In this document: piece by piece, positions 8,376 to 17,553 of the stretch
Numbering within the stretch: the stretch's first letter is position 1
Layout: each line of letters opens with the position of its first letter
The notes under the pieces: model-generated
What the model was told of the DNA's origin: nothing
The model's input: the letters and a program-made list of their open reading frames with translations, nothing else
Database searches by the model: none
Translations under genes and position numbers: made by a program
Virus record (IMG/VR): IMGVR_UViG_3300006917_000055
Coordinates: 1-40,397 of that record
Source: a virus
Direction: 5' to 3' (one strand)
DNA: 40,397 bases

Positions 8376-8949
8376 CGGCACCAACCAGTTCATTACCTCC
8401 CGGTACCTGATTCCGGCGCTGGAGGACTTCACGGGCTGGGCCATGTTCATCGACTCGGACGTTCTGTTCCGAGAGGACATGGCGAAGGTGTGGGCACTGC
8501 GAGACGACAGGTATGCGGCGCAGGTGGTGAAGCACGACTACCGCACGCATTCCCGCCGCAAGTATGTCGGTAGTCCGATCGAGAACGACAACCTGGATTA
8601 CCCGCGCAAGAACTGGAGCAGCGTAATGCTGCTGAACTGCGGGCACCCGGATATGCGCCGGCTTACGCCGGCATATGTTGCGCGCAACACCTCGCAGCAC
8701 TTGCACAGGTTTGAGTGGCTGGAGGATCAGTTGATCGGCGAGTTGCCGATCGATCTGAACCACCTCGTCGGCGAGTACCCCATGCGCGACACGGCAAAGA
8801 TCGCGCACTACACGTTGGGCGTTCCAGGGTTTGCGAACTACGTCGACTGCGAGCATTCGCGCGAGTGGCACCAGACGCTGCTGCGTGCGAACGAGATCGT
8901 CGGCGAAGATCCGAAGGACATGATCAAGCGTGCGCAGGTGCGTGCGTGA
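8227..8949 (+). CDS. GT8-like glycosyltransferase (240 aa)
   Basis: The protein opens with a GT-A-type strand I-Y-I-G-F-D-x-R-E-A-A-A-F. It carries a D-S-D nucleotide-sugar/metal motif at residues 76-78 within M-F-I-D-S-D-V-L-F, then R-K-N-W-S-S-V-M-L-L-N-C and a L-H-R-F-x-W-L-x-D segment. I recognise this set from a family of small phage and bacterial glycosyltransferases. GTG 8227 is preceded by AGAGG (8215-8219) and starts inside the previous gene. Its TGA overlaps the next GTG, so all three transferases are coupled. Acceptor unknown; virion or surface-sugar modification is inference. Confidence 0.82.
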   Translation: MIPNIYIGFDQREAAAFHVCAQSIIEKSSIPVAIKPLTLSSLSWFPNHSNGTNQFITSRYLIPALEDFTGWAMFIDSDVLFREDMAKVWALRDDRYAAQVVKHDYRTHSRRKYVGSPIENDNLDYPRKNWSSVMLLNCGHPDMRRLTPAYVARNTSQHLHRFEWLEDQLIGELPIDLNHLVGEYPMRDTAKIAHYTLGVPGFANYVDCEHSREWHQTLLRANEIVGEDPKDMIKRAQVRA

Positions 8950-9770
8950 CGCGCGGGGTGACGTTTCGGGCCTGGGACGAGCGGTGGGCGTCCACGCGTT
9001 ACCGGGCGCTGATCCCGCAGGCCGAGTTGGAGCGCGTCGGTATCCAGCAGGGGCGGGACGTGCTGGTAATCGGGAAACACAAGTGGAACTGGGACACCGA
9101 GACGGCTGGCTACAAGCGTGTCGTCTACGACGTCTGCGACAGTCATTGGCACGACGACTGGCGAGACGAGGTAGTCGGCAATTGCCAGCGTGCGGACGCG
9201 GTGACGTGCAACTCCCGGGCCATGGCGGCTGAGATCAAAGAGCACACGGGCCGGGACGCGTGGGTGATTCCTGATCCCTACGAGTCGCCGCAGGGCGAGC
9301 CGCGCGTGCATGACAAGCTGCTGTGGTTCGGCTTTCACTGGAACGCGGAAGCGCTCATGCCGTGGCTGGAGCGGCTGATCGGGCGGGACATTACCCTCGT
9401 CACCGACGTCGAGCATGAATGCGAACTGCGCCCCGGCATGCGTGCCGTGCCCTGGTCCCCTGCAAACATGCGCGATCAGTTCCAGCGCGCCGGGCTGGTG
9501 ATCCTGCCAACGGACTACCGCCCGACAGCAAAGAGCGGCAACAGGGCGATCGAGTCGATCCGTAGCGGCCTGTATCCGATCTGCGGGCCGTTGCCTGCCT
9601 ACGCTGATCTAGGCGTGTGGATCGGCGATATCGCAGAGGGCGTCGACTGGGCGCTGTCTCGTCCCGACGAGGCGGTGCAGCGAATCCGCGCCGCGCAGCA
9701 ATACATAGCAACCGAATACGCACCGCATGTCGTGGCACGACGCTGGATCGACATGCTGGCGCACCTCTGA
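8946..9770 (+). CDS. GT-B type glycosyltransferase (274 aa)
   Basis: The N-terminus (A-S-T-R-Y-R-A-L-I-P-Q-A-E-L) and the C-terminal A-I-E-S-I-R-S-G-L-Y-P-I-C-G-P-L-P-A-Y-A-D-L-G look like a group 1/GT4-like transferase. In those enzymes the Glu of the E-x(n)-G-x-P region contacts the nucleotide sugar. A V-I-P-D-P-Y-E segment sits at the expected domain boundary. GTG 8946 shares bases with the TGA of the GT8-like gene (GTGA). It is somewhat short for the family. Donor and acceptor cannot be read from sequence. Confidence 0.78.
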   Translation: MTRGVTFRAWDERWASTRYRALIPQAELERVGIQQGRDVLVIGKHKWNWDTETAGYKRVVYDVCDSHWHDDWRDEVVGNCQRADAVTCNSRAMAAEIKEHTGRDAWVIPDPYESPQGEPRVHDKLLWFGFHWNAEALMPWLERLIGRDITLVTDVEHECELRPGMRAVPWSPANMRDQFQRAGLVILPTDYRPTAKSGNRAIESIRSGLYPICGPLPAYADLGVWIGDIAEGVDWALSRPDEAVQRIRAAQQYIATEYAPHVVARRWIDMLAHL

Positions 9771-9779
9771 GGGCCGACT

Positions 9780-10376
9780 GTGTCGATCAGCACCTATCTC
9801 GATCTGAAGACTGCGGTGGCGGACTACCTCCAGCGCAGCGATCTGACGTCCTTTATACCGACGTTCATTGAACTCGCGACGGTGCGCCTGTCGGACGAAC
9901 TGCGCACTCCCGAAATGGAGGCGGTGGCGACGACGACGATCACCGGAGAGTGGACGGCGCTGCCGATCAACTTCCGCGCAATCAAGCTCTTCGAGGCCGG
10001 CGGCAAGGTGCTGGAGTACGCAACGCCGTGGCAGTTGCAGAAGCTTGTGCAGGCAAGCGCAACGCCAACCGTGCCCGTCTACACAATCCAGGACATGCAG
10101 TTCCGCGTGTATCCGTTCCCCACCAGCACCACTGTCGAACTGACGTACTACGCGTCGATCCCGGCAATGTCTGTCTCGACGGACACGAACTGGCTGCTGA
10201 CGAAGAGGCCGGACGTCTACCTGCAGGCGTCGTTGGCGCAAGCGCGGCTCTTCCTGCACGACGACGAGCGGCTAGCTGCGGCTGAAGCGTTCACAGACAA
10301 GTACATAGCCGAGGCGAACCGTGCTGCGCGACGGATTGGCGTCGGCTCGGCGCCGCTTGCGGTTCGCGCGGGGTAA
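9780..10376 (+). CDS. SU10-type head-tail adaptor (198 aa)
   Basis: A neck protein that should bind the portal ring and close the packaged head, as gp4-type adaptors do. The pattern T-Y-L-D-L-K-T-A-V-A-D-Y-L-x-R-x-D-L-T-x-x-I-P-x-F-I-x-L-A near the N-terminus is characteristic. It is followed by an L-P-x-x-F-R-x-I-K strand and a C-terminal helix of the kind L-A-x-A-E-A-F-x-D-K-Y. Length is normal. GTG 9780 lies nine bases after the transferase stop. It pairs logically with the SU10-family capsid protein at 4748. Confidence 0.88.
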   Translation: MSISTYLDLKTAVADYLQRSDLTSFIPTFIELATVRLSDELRTPEMEAVATTTITGEWTALPINFRAIKLFEAGGKVLEYATPWQLQKLVQASATPTVPVYTIQDMQFRVYPFPTSTTVELTYYASIPAMSVSTDTNWLLTKRPDVYLQASLAQARLFLHDDERLAAAEAFTDKYIAEANRAARRIGVGSAPLAVRAG

Positions 10377-10379
10377 CAC

Positions 10380-11507
10380 ATGACACTAGCGATATCGCCG
10401 CTTGCGTTCAAGAAAGCGGTGGGCCTTGCCATGGATCGCGCACCAGGCGGCACGAAACGCATGGTTGGCTATGCGGCACTGGCGGCCGGGATCGGCCAGC
10501 GCTACGAGATCCGCCTGCTGCTGGGCGGTGTCGTGCAGGCGACGTACACCATGTCGGGCTCGATTCCTTACTCGCTGTCCACGGGTTTGGCGCCTACGGC
10601 GGCGCAGATCGCGTCGATTGCGCAGTCGGGCGATATCGACGTCAGCAGCGGCACCTGGACGGTTGAGATCGCGAGCACCGTCAATGCGGGTTACGTGATC
10701 AGCGGGACGCTGGGCGTATCCAGCACCGACTTCACCTTCTCCGGCGCGACTGCTCCGACAACGCCCGAGGCCACCGATATCGGGCCTGTCGGGCAGGTGG
10801 CGGCGGATTGGGTGCGCACGTTTACCGAGGAGTTCGACGGAGGCTCGCTGGATTCGTCGAAGTGGATTGACGAGATCTGGTACGGCGACGATTACAACGA
10901 CGGCTCAGTCACCAACTACGACGTCAACGACAGCAGCAACTCCTGCCTGCGGATCTGGCCGGCCACCAATAGCAGCAATCAGTGGTTTTTCCGCACGATC
11001 AATACGGACACGAAGTTCGAGCAGCAGTACGGTTTCTTTGAAGCCCGCATGAAGCTCCCTGTCGGCAAAGGCGTGTGGCCTGCGTTCTGGCTCTTCTCGC
11101 ATACGGGCGGAATCAACACCGAGATCGACGTCATGGAGGCCTACAACGGCGGCGCCTCGGGCGGGTGGAGCACGGACGCGTATCAGCCGAACAATTTCGG
11201 CGCCTCCATGCACTACCCGAACGTTCTCGGCTCGCAGGGCCCGTACAAGCTGACGGAGTTTCAGTCCGCGCAGCGCCTTGATACGGACTTTCACACCTAC
11301 GGCGTGAAATGGACGGCGACGACGATCAGCTTCTTTTTTGACGGGCAACTCTTGGTTGAGCGTGCCTTTGCGATCCCTCACCCCATGTTCATTTTGCTGG
11401 ACATTTGGTACGGCAGCGCGGCCGGCACTCCGAACACAACCGACACGCCTCGCGGAGCAAGCAACTCGCTCATTGTTGACTACGTCCGCGTTTGGGAGGC
11501 TGCGTAA
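10380..11507 (+). CDS. GH16 glycoside hydrolase with virion-type N-terminus (375 aa)
   Basis: The C-terminal 240 residues are a family 16 beta-glucanase/laminarinase-like domain. The catalytic E-x-D-x-x-E motif is intact at E248, D250 and E253 (T-E-I-D-V-M-E). Family substrate-cleft motifs such as E-F-D-G-G-S-L-D and G-x-W-P-A-F-W-L are present. Residues 1-120 are not part of the enzyme and look like a tail-attachment module. It cuts beta-linked polysaccharide; the exact linkage is unknown. Placement between neck and tail genes suggests a particle-borne depolymerase. The stop TAA overlaps the next ATG by one base. Confidence 0.88.
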   Translation: MTLAISPLAFKKAVGLAMDRAPGGTKRMVGYAALAAGIGQRYEIRLLLGGVVQATYTMSGSIPYSLSTGLAPTAAQIASIAQSGDIDVSSGTWTVEIASTVNAGYVISGTLGVSSTDFTFSGATAPTTPEATDIGPVGQVAADWVRTFTEEFDGGSLDSSKWIDEIWYGDDYNDGSVTNYDVNDSSNSCLRIWPATNSSNQWFFRTINTDTKFEQQYGFFEARMKLPVGKGVWPAFWLFSHTGGINTEIDVMEAYNGGASGGWSTDAYQPNNFGASMHYPNVLGSQGPYKLTEFQSAQRLDTDFHTYGVKWTATTISFFFDGQLLVERAFAIPHPMFILLDIWYGSAAGTPNTTDTPRGASNSLIVDYVRVWEAA

Positions 11508-13240
11508 TGGCGCTCAGTATCGGCACGATCAGCCTGCTGCTGGACTCTGCGCTGGACTCGGGCGCCTATACGCACGTCGTCGGGATCGACTGCGGAGGCA
11601 GTGGAGCGATCGGCGCGGACGGCGTCACTTATCTTGCGGATCGGCACTACTCGGGCGGGTACACCGCTTCCACGTCGTCGGCCATTGCGAACACGGTAGA
11701 CGACTTCCTGTATCGAACCGAGCGGTGGGGCGAATGTGTGTACACGATCCCGCTCGCCATGGGCGTGTACCGCGTGCGCGTGCTGCTGGCGGAAATCTAC
11801 GATCAGATCACGGCCACTGGACAGCGCGTGTTCACGATCAAGTTCCAGCCTGGCACGCTGGATGAGGTAAGCGTTTCAAGCATTGATCAGTTCGCGCTCG
11901 CAGGGTTTGCTGCGGCTACCGAGATCGTGCGCGACATTGTGGTGGGCAGCAACGGCCAGCTCGTCATTCAGACAATCGCGCAGACGCAGCAACCAGCCCT
12001 GAAGGGCATAGTCGTTCAATCCAATGCGGGGGGCGTGTACAACCCGTCGTCGCCCACGCTGCCGTCGATACCTAGCGCACCGGCCACCGAGTCGTCTGTG
12101 CTGCGCACTACGCAGTTCGTGATCCCGCCGGAGTTTGTCGGGATTCACTGCTACACGGTGCCGTACGACGTGCGCGGCTATCACGCGTGGGGCACTGCGA
12201 CGCCTCCGACGTTCGCCTACGGTATCCGGCGCTCGATCAACTACGACGGCTGCTTTTGGTACGACATTCACAAGGGCTCGAGTTCGTCGAACTGGGTGTG
12301 GGACGACTTGGACGACTTGGTGGATCACACATACAGCAAGGGAGCGCAGTTCATGTACTCCATGCTGTACACCCCCGCCCACCTGGCCTCGTTGCCGAGT
12401 TTCCCGTCACCGGCGCCGAACTGGCTGGGCTCGACGTCCATGCCCAACAACCTCACCGAGGTGGCCGCGTTCATTACCGCGCTGGTGACGCGCTACAACA
12501 CGGGCGGTGTGCGCAAGCTTCATGCGATTGAAGTCTGGAATGAGCCCGCGATCAACGGTGAGGACTACCTCGCCAGTGTGAACGTCAAGCCGTACTGGAT
12601 CGGAAGCGTGTCAGGCAATGACGGCACGAAGCAGGAGCAGCGGCTGAACGATCTTGCGCTGCTGCACAAGACGATCGCGGTGGCGGCGAAGGCGGCCGAT
12701 CCTGGTATCAAGATCGTCGGCCCCGGCTGGAGTCCCGGAGGTTCTGCAGAGGTGTCGTCCTACTGGACGGGCTACTACAACCGCACGATCAGCACGGGCG
12801 GCACGCCGCTGCAGTACACCGATATCTTCGCGTGTCACCCCTATACAGGAGGCGGCACGACGGGCTCGGGCTCCGCGTCTGCGTCGCTGATCTGGGTGAC
12901 TATGAACGCCTACAACACATGCCGCAACGCGGTGGACTCCTCCAAGCCGCTGTGGGGCACGGAGTGTGGCAACGAGGGCACGAGCGTCACCTACGCGCAG
13001 CAGGCGACGGTGATCAAGCGCAAGGCGCTCCTGGCCGCCGCTGCGGGCATGGCGAGCGTTCACTGGTACGCCTACGAGGACGATCAGTATCTTGGCACGC
13101 CGTATACGGAGACGGCGACGAGTAACGCGCTGGCAGCGCTGACGACTTCCATGGTGGGCAAGACAATGACGCGGTGCTCGATCCTGGTCGACGGCACAGT
13201 CTGGTCCGCGTACTCCGACGGCACCGAGTTTCGGGAATAA
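11507..13240 (+). CDS. Malectin domain plus clan GH-A glycosidase (577 aa)
   Basis: Residues about 18-175 form a malectin-like carbohydrate-binding domain (V-V-G-I-D-C-G-G, then Y-x-V-R-V-L-L-A-E-I-Y and V-F-T-I-K). Residues about 195-577 look like a TIM barrel of clan GH-A, closest by eye to GH39/GH5. The likely acid/base Glu is E346 in I-E-V-W-N-E-P. The likely nucleophile is E486 in W-G-T-E-C-G. ATG 11507 overlaps the GH16 stop; a frame extension upstream is not needed. It is probably a second virion enzyme acting on capsule, exopolysaccharide or plant-derived sugar; the substrate is unknown. Confidence 0.82.
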   Translation: MALSIGTISLLLDSALDSGAYTHVVGIDCGGSGAIGADGVTYLADRHYSGGYTASTSSAIANTVDDFLYRTERWGECVYTIPLAMGVYRVRVLLAEIYDQITATGQRVFTIKFQPGTLDEVSVSSIDQFALAGFAAATEIVRDIVVGSNGQLVIQTIAQTQQPALKGIVVQSNAGGVYNPSSPTLPSIPSAPATESSVLRTTQFVIPPEFVGIHCYTVPYDVRGYHAWGTATPPTFAYGIRRSINYDGCFWYDIHKGSSSSNWVWDDLDDLVDHTYSKGAQFMYSMLYTPAHLASLPSFPSPAPNWLGSTSMPNNLTEVAAFITALVTRYNTGGVRKLHAIEVWNEPAINGEDYLASVNVKPYWIGSVSGNDGTKQEQRLNDLALLHKTIAVAAKAADPGIKIVGPGWSPGGSAEVSSYWTGYYNRTISTGGTPLQYTDIFACHPYTGGGTTGSGSASASLIWVTMNAYNTCRNAVDSSKPLWGTECGNEGTSVTYAQQATVIKRKALLAAAAGMASVHWYAYEDDQYLGTPYTETATSNALAALTTSMVGKTMTRCSILVDGTVWSAYSDGTEFRE

Positions 13241-13243
13241 GCC

Positions 13244-14350
13244 ATGCCAGCAGCCGCACACAAGTCGTCAACCGTTGAGACGGGGAGCAGCACTGATCCG
13301 GCCGTCACGATCGGGGCCGCAGCAGACGGCGACACCAAGGTTCTTGTCCTGTTCGCTCGCTCCACCTCGCACTCGGTAACGCTGTCAGCCACGCCTGCCG
13401 GCTACACGGAGCGCGCGGCATGGGCGGAGTGGGACGACGGGGACAGCTATGTTGCCGTCTACAGCAAGGCGGTGACGACAACCGAGACGTCTGCCTCTGT
13501 CGGGTTCACGCTTTCCGCGTCCTGCAAGTGGGCGATTGCAGGATTCGTTGCGACGGGTGATTGGGACGCAATCGCTGCCGAGTCTGCAGGACGTATCAGC
13601 TACGGCACTAGCGCAGCTGCCGGGACTGTTAACGCAAGCGAAGCGAACACGATCCTGTTCAACGCGATCTGCGCCGTCGACTGGCGGAAGTTTGAGCCGC
13701 CTGGTGGAACCACCGAGACGAACGACGTTCAGGACTCGTCGCTGGAGATCTCGATTGCCACCGGGCATGAGTCTGTTGCGGCGGCCGGGGCAACGGGCAC
13801 GCGCACCTGGACGTTCCGAAGCGGCGACGATCCGAACACGCTAAATGCTGCCGTTGGCCGCAGCGCGGCATTCACGATCAAGGCAACGACGTCTGGCGAG
13901 ACGGACGCGCTCCTGGACGGAAGCGCCACGTTCCAGTCTGCGTCGTACACCTACGAAACCACTTCGATCACCGCCACGCCTTCGTCGTTCTCTGTAGACG
14001 TGGGCGCGTCTTCCTCGACGGTGACGTTGACGGATCAGAACTCGCTGGCGGTAGAGGGCGCGTCGTGGACGAGCTCCGCGCCGTCCGTGTGCTCGATCAG
14101 CGCGGCAAGTGACTCCAGCGGGCAGGCGACGGTGACGTTTGGTATCGCGGGCACGGCGACGCTGACTGCGAGTTATGACGACGGCATGTCGTCTGAGACG
14201 ACGCGCACGGTGGCCGTGACGGTAACTGCGCCCACGACGCCCGTCACCCCGACGACGCCTCCGACGGTGACGCCCGAGCCGGTGGACGGCACCTGGACGC
14301 GCGTGCCGAGGGACGCCGAGGTGTGGATCAGGATTCCGAGGGACTCATGA
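13244..14350 (+). CDS. Tail-associated protein with Ig-like domain (368 aa)
   Basis: The first 220 residues are a beta-sandwich-like region with repeated V-x-V-x-Y-S-K and A-G-F strands. Residues about 240-325 read as a Big_2-like immunoglobulin domain (V-D-V-G-A-S-S-S-T-V-T-L-T, later T-A-T-L-T-A-S-Y). A Pro/Thr linker (T-P-T-T-P-P) follows, and the protein ends in two similar short motifs, T-W-T-R-V-P-R-D and V-W-I-R-I-P-R-D. Surface adhesion or enzyme anchoring is inference. Its TGA overlaps the next ATG (ATGA). Confidence 0.65.
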   Translation: MPAAAHKSSTVETGSSTDPAVTIGAAADGDTKVLVLFARSTSHSVTLSATPAGYTERAAWAEWDDGDSYVAVYSKAVTTTETSASVGFTLSASCKWAIAGFVATGDWDAIAAESAGRISYGTSAAAGTVNASEANTILFNAICAVDWRKFEPPGGTTETNDVQDSSLEISIATGHESVAAAGATGTRTWTFRSGDDPNTLNAAVGRSAAFTIKATTSGETDALLDGSATFQSASYTYETTSITATPSSFSVDVGASSSTVTLTDQNSLAVEGASWTSSAPSVCSISAASDSSGQATVTFGIAGTATLTASYDDGMSSETTRTVAVTVTAPTTPVTPTTPPTVTPEPVDGTWTRVPRDAEVWIRIPRDS

Positions 14351-15798
14351 CGCCGAACACTGCATTACAGGCGTGGCTGCCGGACATGCCGCCGACGACG
14401 CCCGGCGCGATCACCGAGATCGAGAACCTGCTCCCGACGTCGCGGGGTTACGCGCCGGACGGGGCCGCAGCGATCGGTGCGCTGTACAACGACACCGCGT
14501 TTCCGGACCGCTGCTGGGCGGCCTCGCTGGTAAAGGGCGCCAGCCTGACACCCGTCATGCTGGTGACGACGCTAAACAAGATTTACAAGGTGGTGGGCAA
14601 CACGCCTACGGACATTAGCCGCAGCGGGACGGCGTACACCGCGTTCAGCGTCTACGGCAACTGGCAGTTTGCGGCGCTGGGCGACGACATTATCGCGGCC
14701 AGCAAGAAGAACACGCTTCAGATCACGTCCAACGTCTACACGACGGCGTTCGCCGACGTCACCAGCGGGCCGAAGGCGCGGACGATCGCGTCACAGTCGG
14801 ACTTCATTATGCTGGGCGATACGGCCGACGAGTCGGGCTGGCCTTACGCAGACGGCTGGTGGTGCTCGGCGTTAGGCGACGCAACAGACTGGACGCCGGA
14901 CGTCGCTACGCAATGCGCGCGGGGGCGCCTCACGCAGACGCCTGGCGGGATCATTCGTGTCATTGCGTACCAGAACGATCTGATCTTCTTCAAGGAGACG
15001 TCCGTCATTCGCGCGTCGTATGTCGGCGCACCGCAGATATGGGCGTTCACCGTACTGAGCACGAACGTCGGACTGTGCGGGATCTCGGCCGTCACCGAAA
15101 TGAACGGCGTGCTGTACTGGTGCGGCAGGGACGGCTTTTACCGATTCGACGGTGCGTCGATACAGAAGATCGGGAGTGCTCCGTGGCGGTGGCTGACGGA
15201 ACGCAGCTACAACTTGCTATATGCCAACTACACGACGGCGGTGACTGATCCGTATCGCAACGTCGTGCGGTTCTTCTACGTCGAGAAGGCCGTGTATCTG
15301 CCCGGCGGGCACGACGTCGCGCTGTCGGGCGGCGTGGCGTACCACCCGGAAACCGATCGGTGGGGACGCTTCTCAAGCACGGCGGCGTGCGCGGCGACGA
15401 ATCATTACGAGTTCTTCAGCGGGCTCGACTATGTGTCGCTGGTGCTCTCGTATGACGTCCCGATCATTGTCGATCTGACGGACGCCAAGATCAAAACCTT
15501 CAGAGGCACGCCGCTGTACTCGAGCTTCACGACGGGCGACGTCGGCGACGACGAGCAGGCGTCGGTGCTGCGTGGGGTGCGTACCCGTTTCTACATGGCG
15601 CCGACGACAAGCAGCGCCACGCACTACCACCGCATGACGCTGGACGCTACGCCGACGACGGGCGATACGGCGGTGCGCACGGACGGCAAGTACGACTTCA
15701 CGCAATCGGCCAGGTGGCACCGTATCAAGTTCGGGCAGACGGGCCCGTATGAGTTCGGCGGCTTCAGCGTTGACGCCTCGCAAGGTGGCAAGCGGTGA
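14347..15798 (+). CDS. gp10-like tail hub / DNA-stabilisation protein (483 aa)
   Basis: The length is close to that of P22 gp10 (packaged DNA stabilisation), and the sequence is a beta-propeller type: repeated W-x-x-x-x-L-G-D, Y-W-C-G-R-D-G-F-Y-R-F-D-G and V-x-F-F-Y-V strands. P-G-A-I-T-E-I-E-N-L-L-P near the start is typical of proteins that close the neck. I call it gp10-like from length, fold impression and gene order (after the adaptor, before the internal proteins). ATG 14347 is coupled to the previous gene. Confidence 0.65.
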   Translation: MTPNTALQAWLPDMPPTTPGAITEIENLLPTSRGYAPDGAAAIGALYNDTAFPDRCWAASLVKGASLTPVMLVTTLNKIYKVVGNTPTDISRSGTAYTAFSVYGNWQFAALGDDIIAASKKNTLQITSNVYTTAFADVTSGPKARTIASQSDFIMLGDTADESGWPYADGWWCSALGDATDWTPDVATQCARGRLTQTPGGIIRVIAYQNDLIFFKETSVIRASYVGAPQIWAFTVLSTNVGLCGISAVTEMNGVLYWCGRDGFYRFDGASIQKIGSAPWRWLTERSYNLLYANYTTAVTDPYRNVVRFFYVEKAVYLPGGHDVALSGGVAYHPETDRWGRFSSTAACAATNHYEFFSGLDYVSLVLSYDVPIIVDLTDAKIKTFRGTPLYSSFTTGDVGDDEQASVLRGVRTRFYMAPTTSSATHYHRMTLDATPTTGDTAVRTDGKYDFTQSARWHRIKFGQTGPYEFGGFSVDASQGGKR

Positions 15799-16040
15799 GC
15801 AAGGTAACCGTTGACGGGCGGCTCCGCACGGAGTCCGTAGAACTGAAGCGCCTGTTGCGGGAAATAGCGAGCGTGGTGAACGTGCTGGCCGGCCGCGTGT
15901 TCACCGGGGCGGGATCGCCCGAGGGAATCGTAGCGGCGGACATTGGATCGCTGTACCTGCGCACGGACGGCAGCACGTCCACGACGCTGTACGTCAAGAC
16001 GGCGGACGCAGGCTTGGCAACGGGGTGGACTGCAAAATGA
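15795..16040 (+). CDS. Small fibre-tip-like protein (81 aa)
   Basis: A short helical start (L-K-R-L-L-R-E-I-A-S-V-V-N) is followed by a G-S-P-E-G-x-V-x-A-x-x-G-S-L-Y-L-R-T-D-G segment and T-x-L-Y-V-K-x-x-x-x-x-x-x-x-G-W. That module is seen at the C-termini of many phage fibres and tail proteins. Here it stands alone. GTG 15795 overlaps the previous TGA (GTGA). It is probably a structural tail or needle component; its exact role is unknown. Confidence 0.75.
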   Translation: MSKVTVDGRLRTESVELKRLLREIASVVNVLAGRVFTGAGSPEGIVAADIGSLYLRTDGSTSTTLYVKTADAGLATGWTAK

Positions 16041-16052
16041 TCGGAGTGAGTT

Positions 16053-17552
16053 ATGAGTGACTTTGGCGGCGGCAATAACGAGATTCCTCTCGATCCCTAC
16101 GCGGACAGTCGGCAGTGGCTGCCCGACGGATCGAGCCAGCTTGTCGATCCTTTCACGGGATTCGTGACGATCGACTCGCCGCAAATGAACGGGCCCTACG
16201 GTGGGTATCAGCGGCAGACGTTTGATCAAGCGGGCAACCTGATCAACAATCAGTGGATAGACACGCCCCGGCATACGGCGTGGGATTCGTTCAAAGGCGC
16301 TGCGCTGACGCTTGGTCTGCCAGCGCTAGGCATGAACGCGGCTGCGGCGCTCGGCGGCGCAGGGGCGGGCGCTCCAAGCGCGGCAGGCATGGCCGGCAGC
16401 GTTACGTCTCCCGAGGCGTTGCAAGCGCTTGGAATGAACGCTGCCACTCCGGGCGCGGTTGCTTCTGCTGACGCGCTCGGTGCTGGTAGCGGCGTGGCGG
16501 GTGCAGCAGGCGCTGCGGGCGCCGCTGGTGCGGCAGGCGCTGGTGGAGCGGGAGCCGGCACGGGCGCGGGTACAGCGGCTGCTACGGGCGCTGCGGGCGC
16601 GCTGCCGCGTCTTGCCGACGGAAGCCTCGACTGGGCGAAGCTCGCCTCCAACCCCGCGCTATGGGCTGCGGCGCTAGGCGCTGGTGCAGCGATCGCGGGC
16701 AACGGCGATATCTCCAGCAGCACCTCGTCGACTGGCAACTCCGCCATGTCGGGCTCTGCGACGGGCGGGCTCACCGGCAGTAGCAACACGGCCTCCTCCC
16801 AGTCGCTCGCGCCGTGGTTGCAGGGCTACGCGCAGGACTACGTCGGGCGCGCACAGAACCTGCTCAACCAGGGCACGTCCAACGGGTTCCGAGATACCGC
16901 TGGCGGGCTTCTGAGTCAGTACGCCACGCAGGGATCGCCGCTGGTGAACGCGGGCATGCAGCAGCAGCAGGACGTGATCTCGGGGCGGTATCTCAACTCC
17001 AATCCGTACCTGGACAACGTCGCCAAGTCGATCACCGATCGCATGGGCGAGGGCTATGCAACGGGTACTCGAGCGAACCTGACGAGCGCGTTCAACCGAA
17101 GCGGGGGCGATCCGCGCTACTCGTCGGCGTACGGACAGACGGTGGGCAACGCCGATCGGGCGTTCGCTGATTCGCTCGGCTCCACAATGTCGAACCTGTA
17201 CGCCAACAACTACAACACCGAGCGTGCGGCACAGAACGCGGCGGCGCAGGGCTCCACGAACCTTGCGGGCTTCGGCGTCAACAACGCGCTGAATCTCGGC
17301 ACGTTTGGCACGCAGCAGCAACTCCTGCCGTGGCAGCAGCTTTCCATGTACGGCAATGCGATCAACCCGTCGTTCGGTTCGCAAAGCACCGGCACGGCGA
17401 ACAACACGCAAAACAACTGGGCCAACACGGCGCAGAACACCAACGCCAACACCACCGGCACGAACACGATCTCCGCGCCGAACAACTGGATGGCGGGGGC
17501 GGGCGGTGCTGCGGCAGCCGCTGGTTTGTGGCGTCAACTCTTTGGGGCCTGA
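16053..17552 (+). CDS. Ala/Gly-rich internal virion protein 1 (499 aa)
   Basis: Residues 1-85 are acidic and ordered. Residues about 90-210 are an Ala/Gly low-complexity stretch. The remainder is rich in Gln, Asn, Ala and Ser, with an A-P-W-L-x-G-Y-A-Q-D-Y-V-G-R-A-Q-N-L-L start and Asn/Thr-rich end. This composition and position suit an ejection (internal) protein of P22-like phages. No enzymatic motif is seen. ATG 16053 has GGAG (16043-16046) in front. Confidence 0.65.
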   Translation: MSDFGGGNNEIPLDPYADSRQWLPDGSSQLVDPFTGFVTIDSPQMNGPYGGYQRQTFDQAGNLINNQWIDTPRHTAWDSFKGAALTLGLPALGMNAAAALGGAGAGAPSAAGMAGSVTSPEALQALGMNAATPGAVASADALGAGSGVAGAAGAAGAAGAAGAGGAGAGTGAGTAAATGAAGALPRLADGSLDWAKLASNPALWAAALGAGAAIAGNGDISSSTSSTGNSAMSGSATGGLTGSSNTASSQSLAPWLQGYAQDYVGRAQNLLNQGTSNGFRDTAGGLLSQYATQGSPLVNAGMQQQQDVISGRYLNSNPYLDNVAKSITDRMGEGYATGTRANLTSAFNRSGGDPRYSSAYGQTVGNADRAFADSLGSTMSNLYANNYNTERAAQNAAAQGSTNLAGFGVNNALNLGTFGTQQQLLPWQQLSMYGNAINPSFGSQSTGTANNTQNNWANTAQNTNANTTGTNTISAPNNWMAGAGGAAAAAGLWRQLFGA

Positions 17553-17553
17553 C

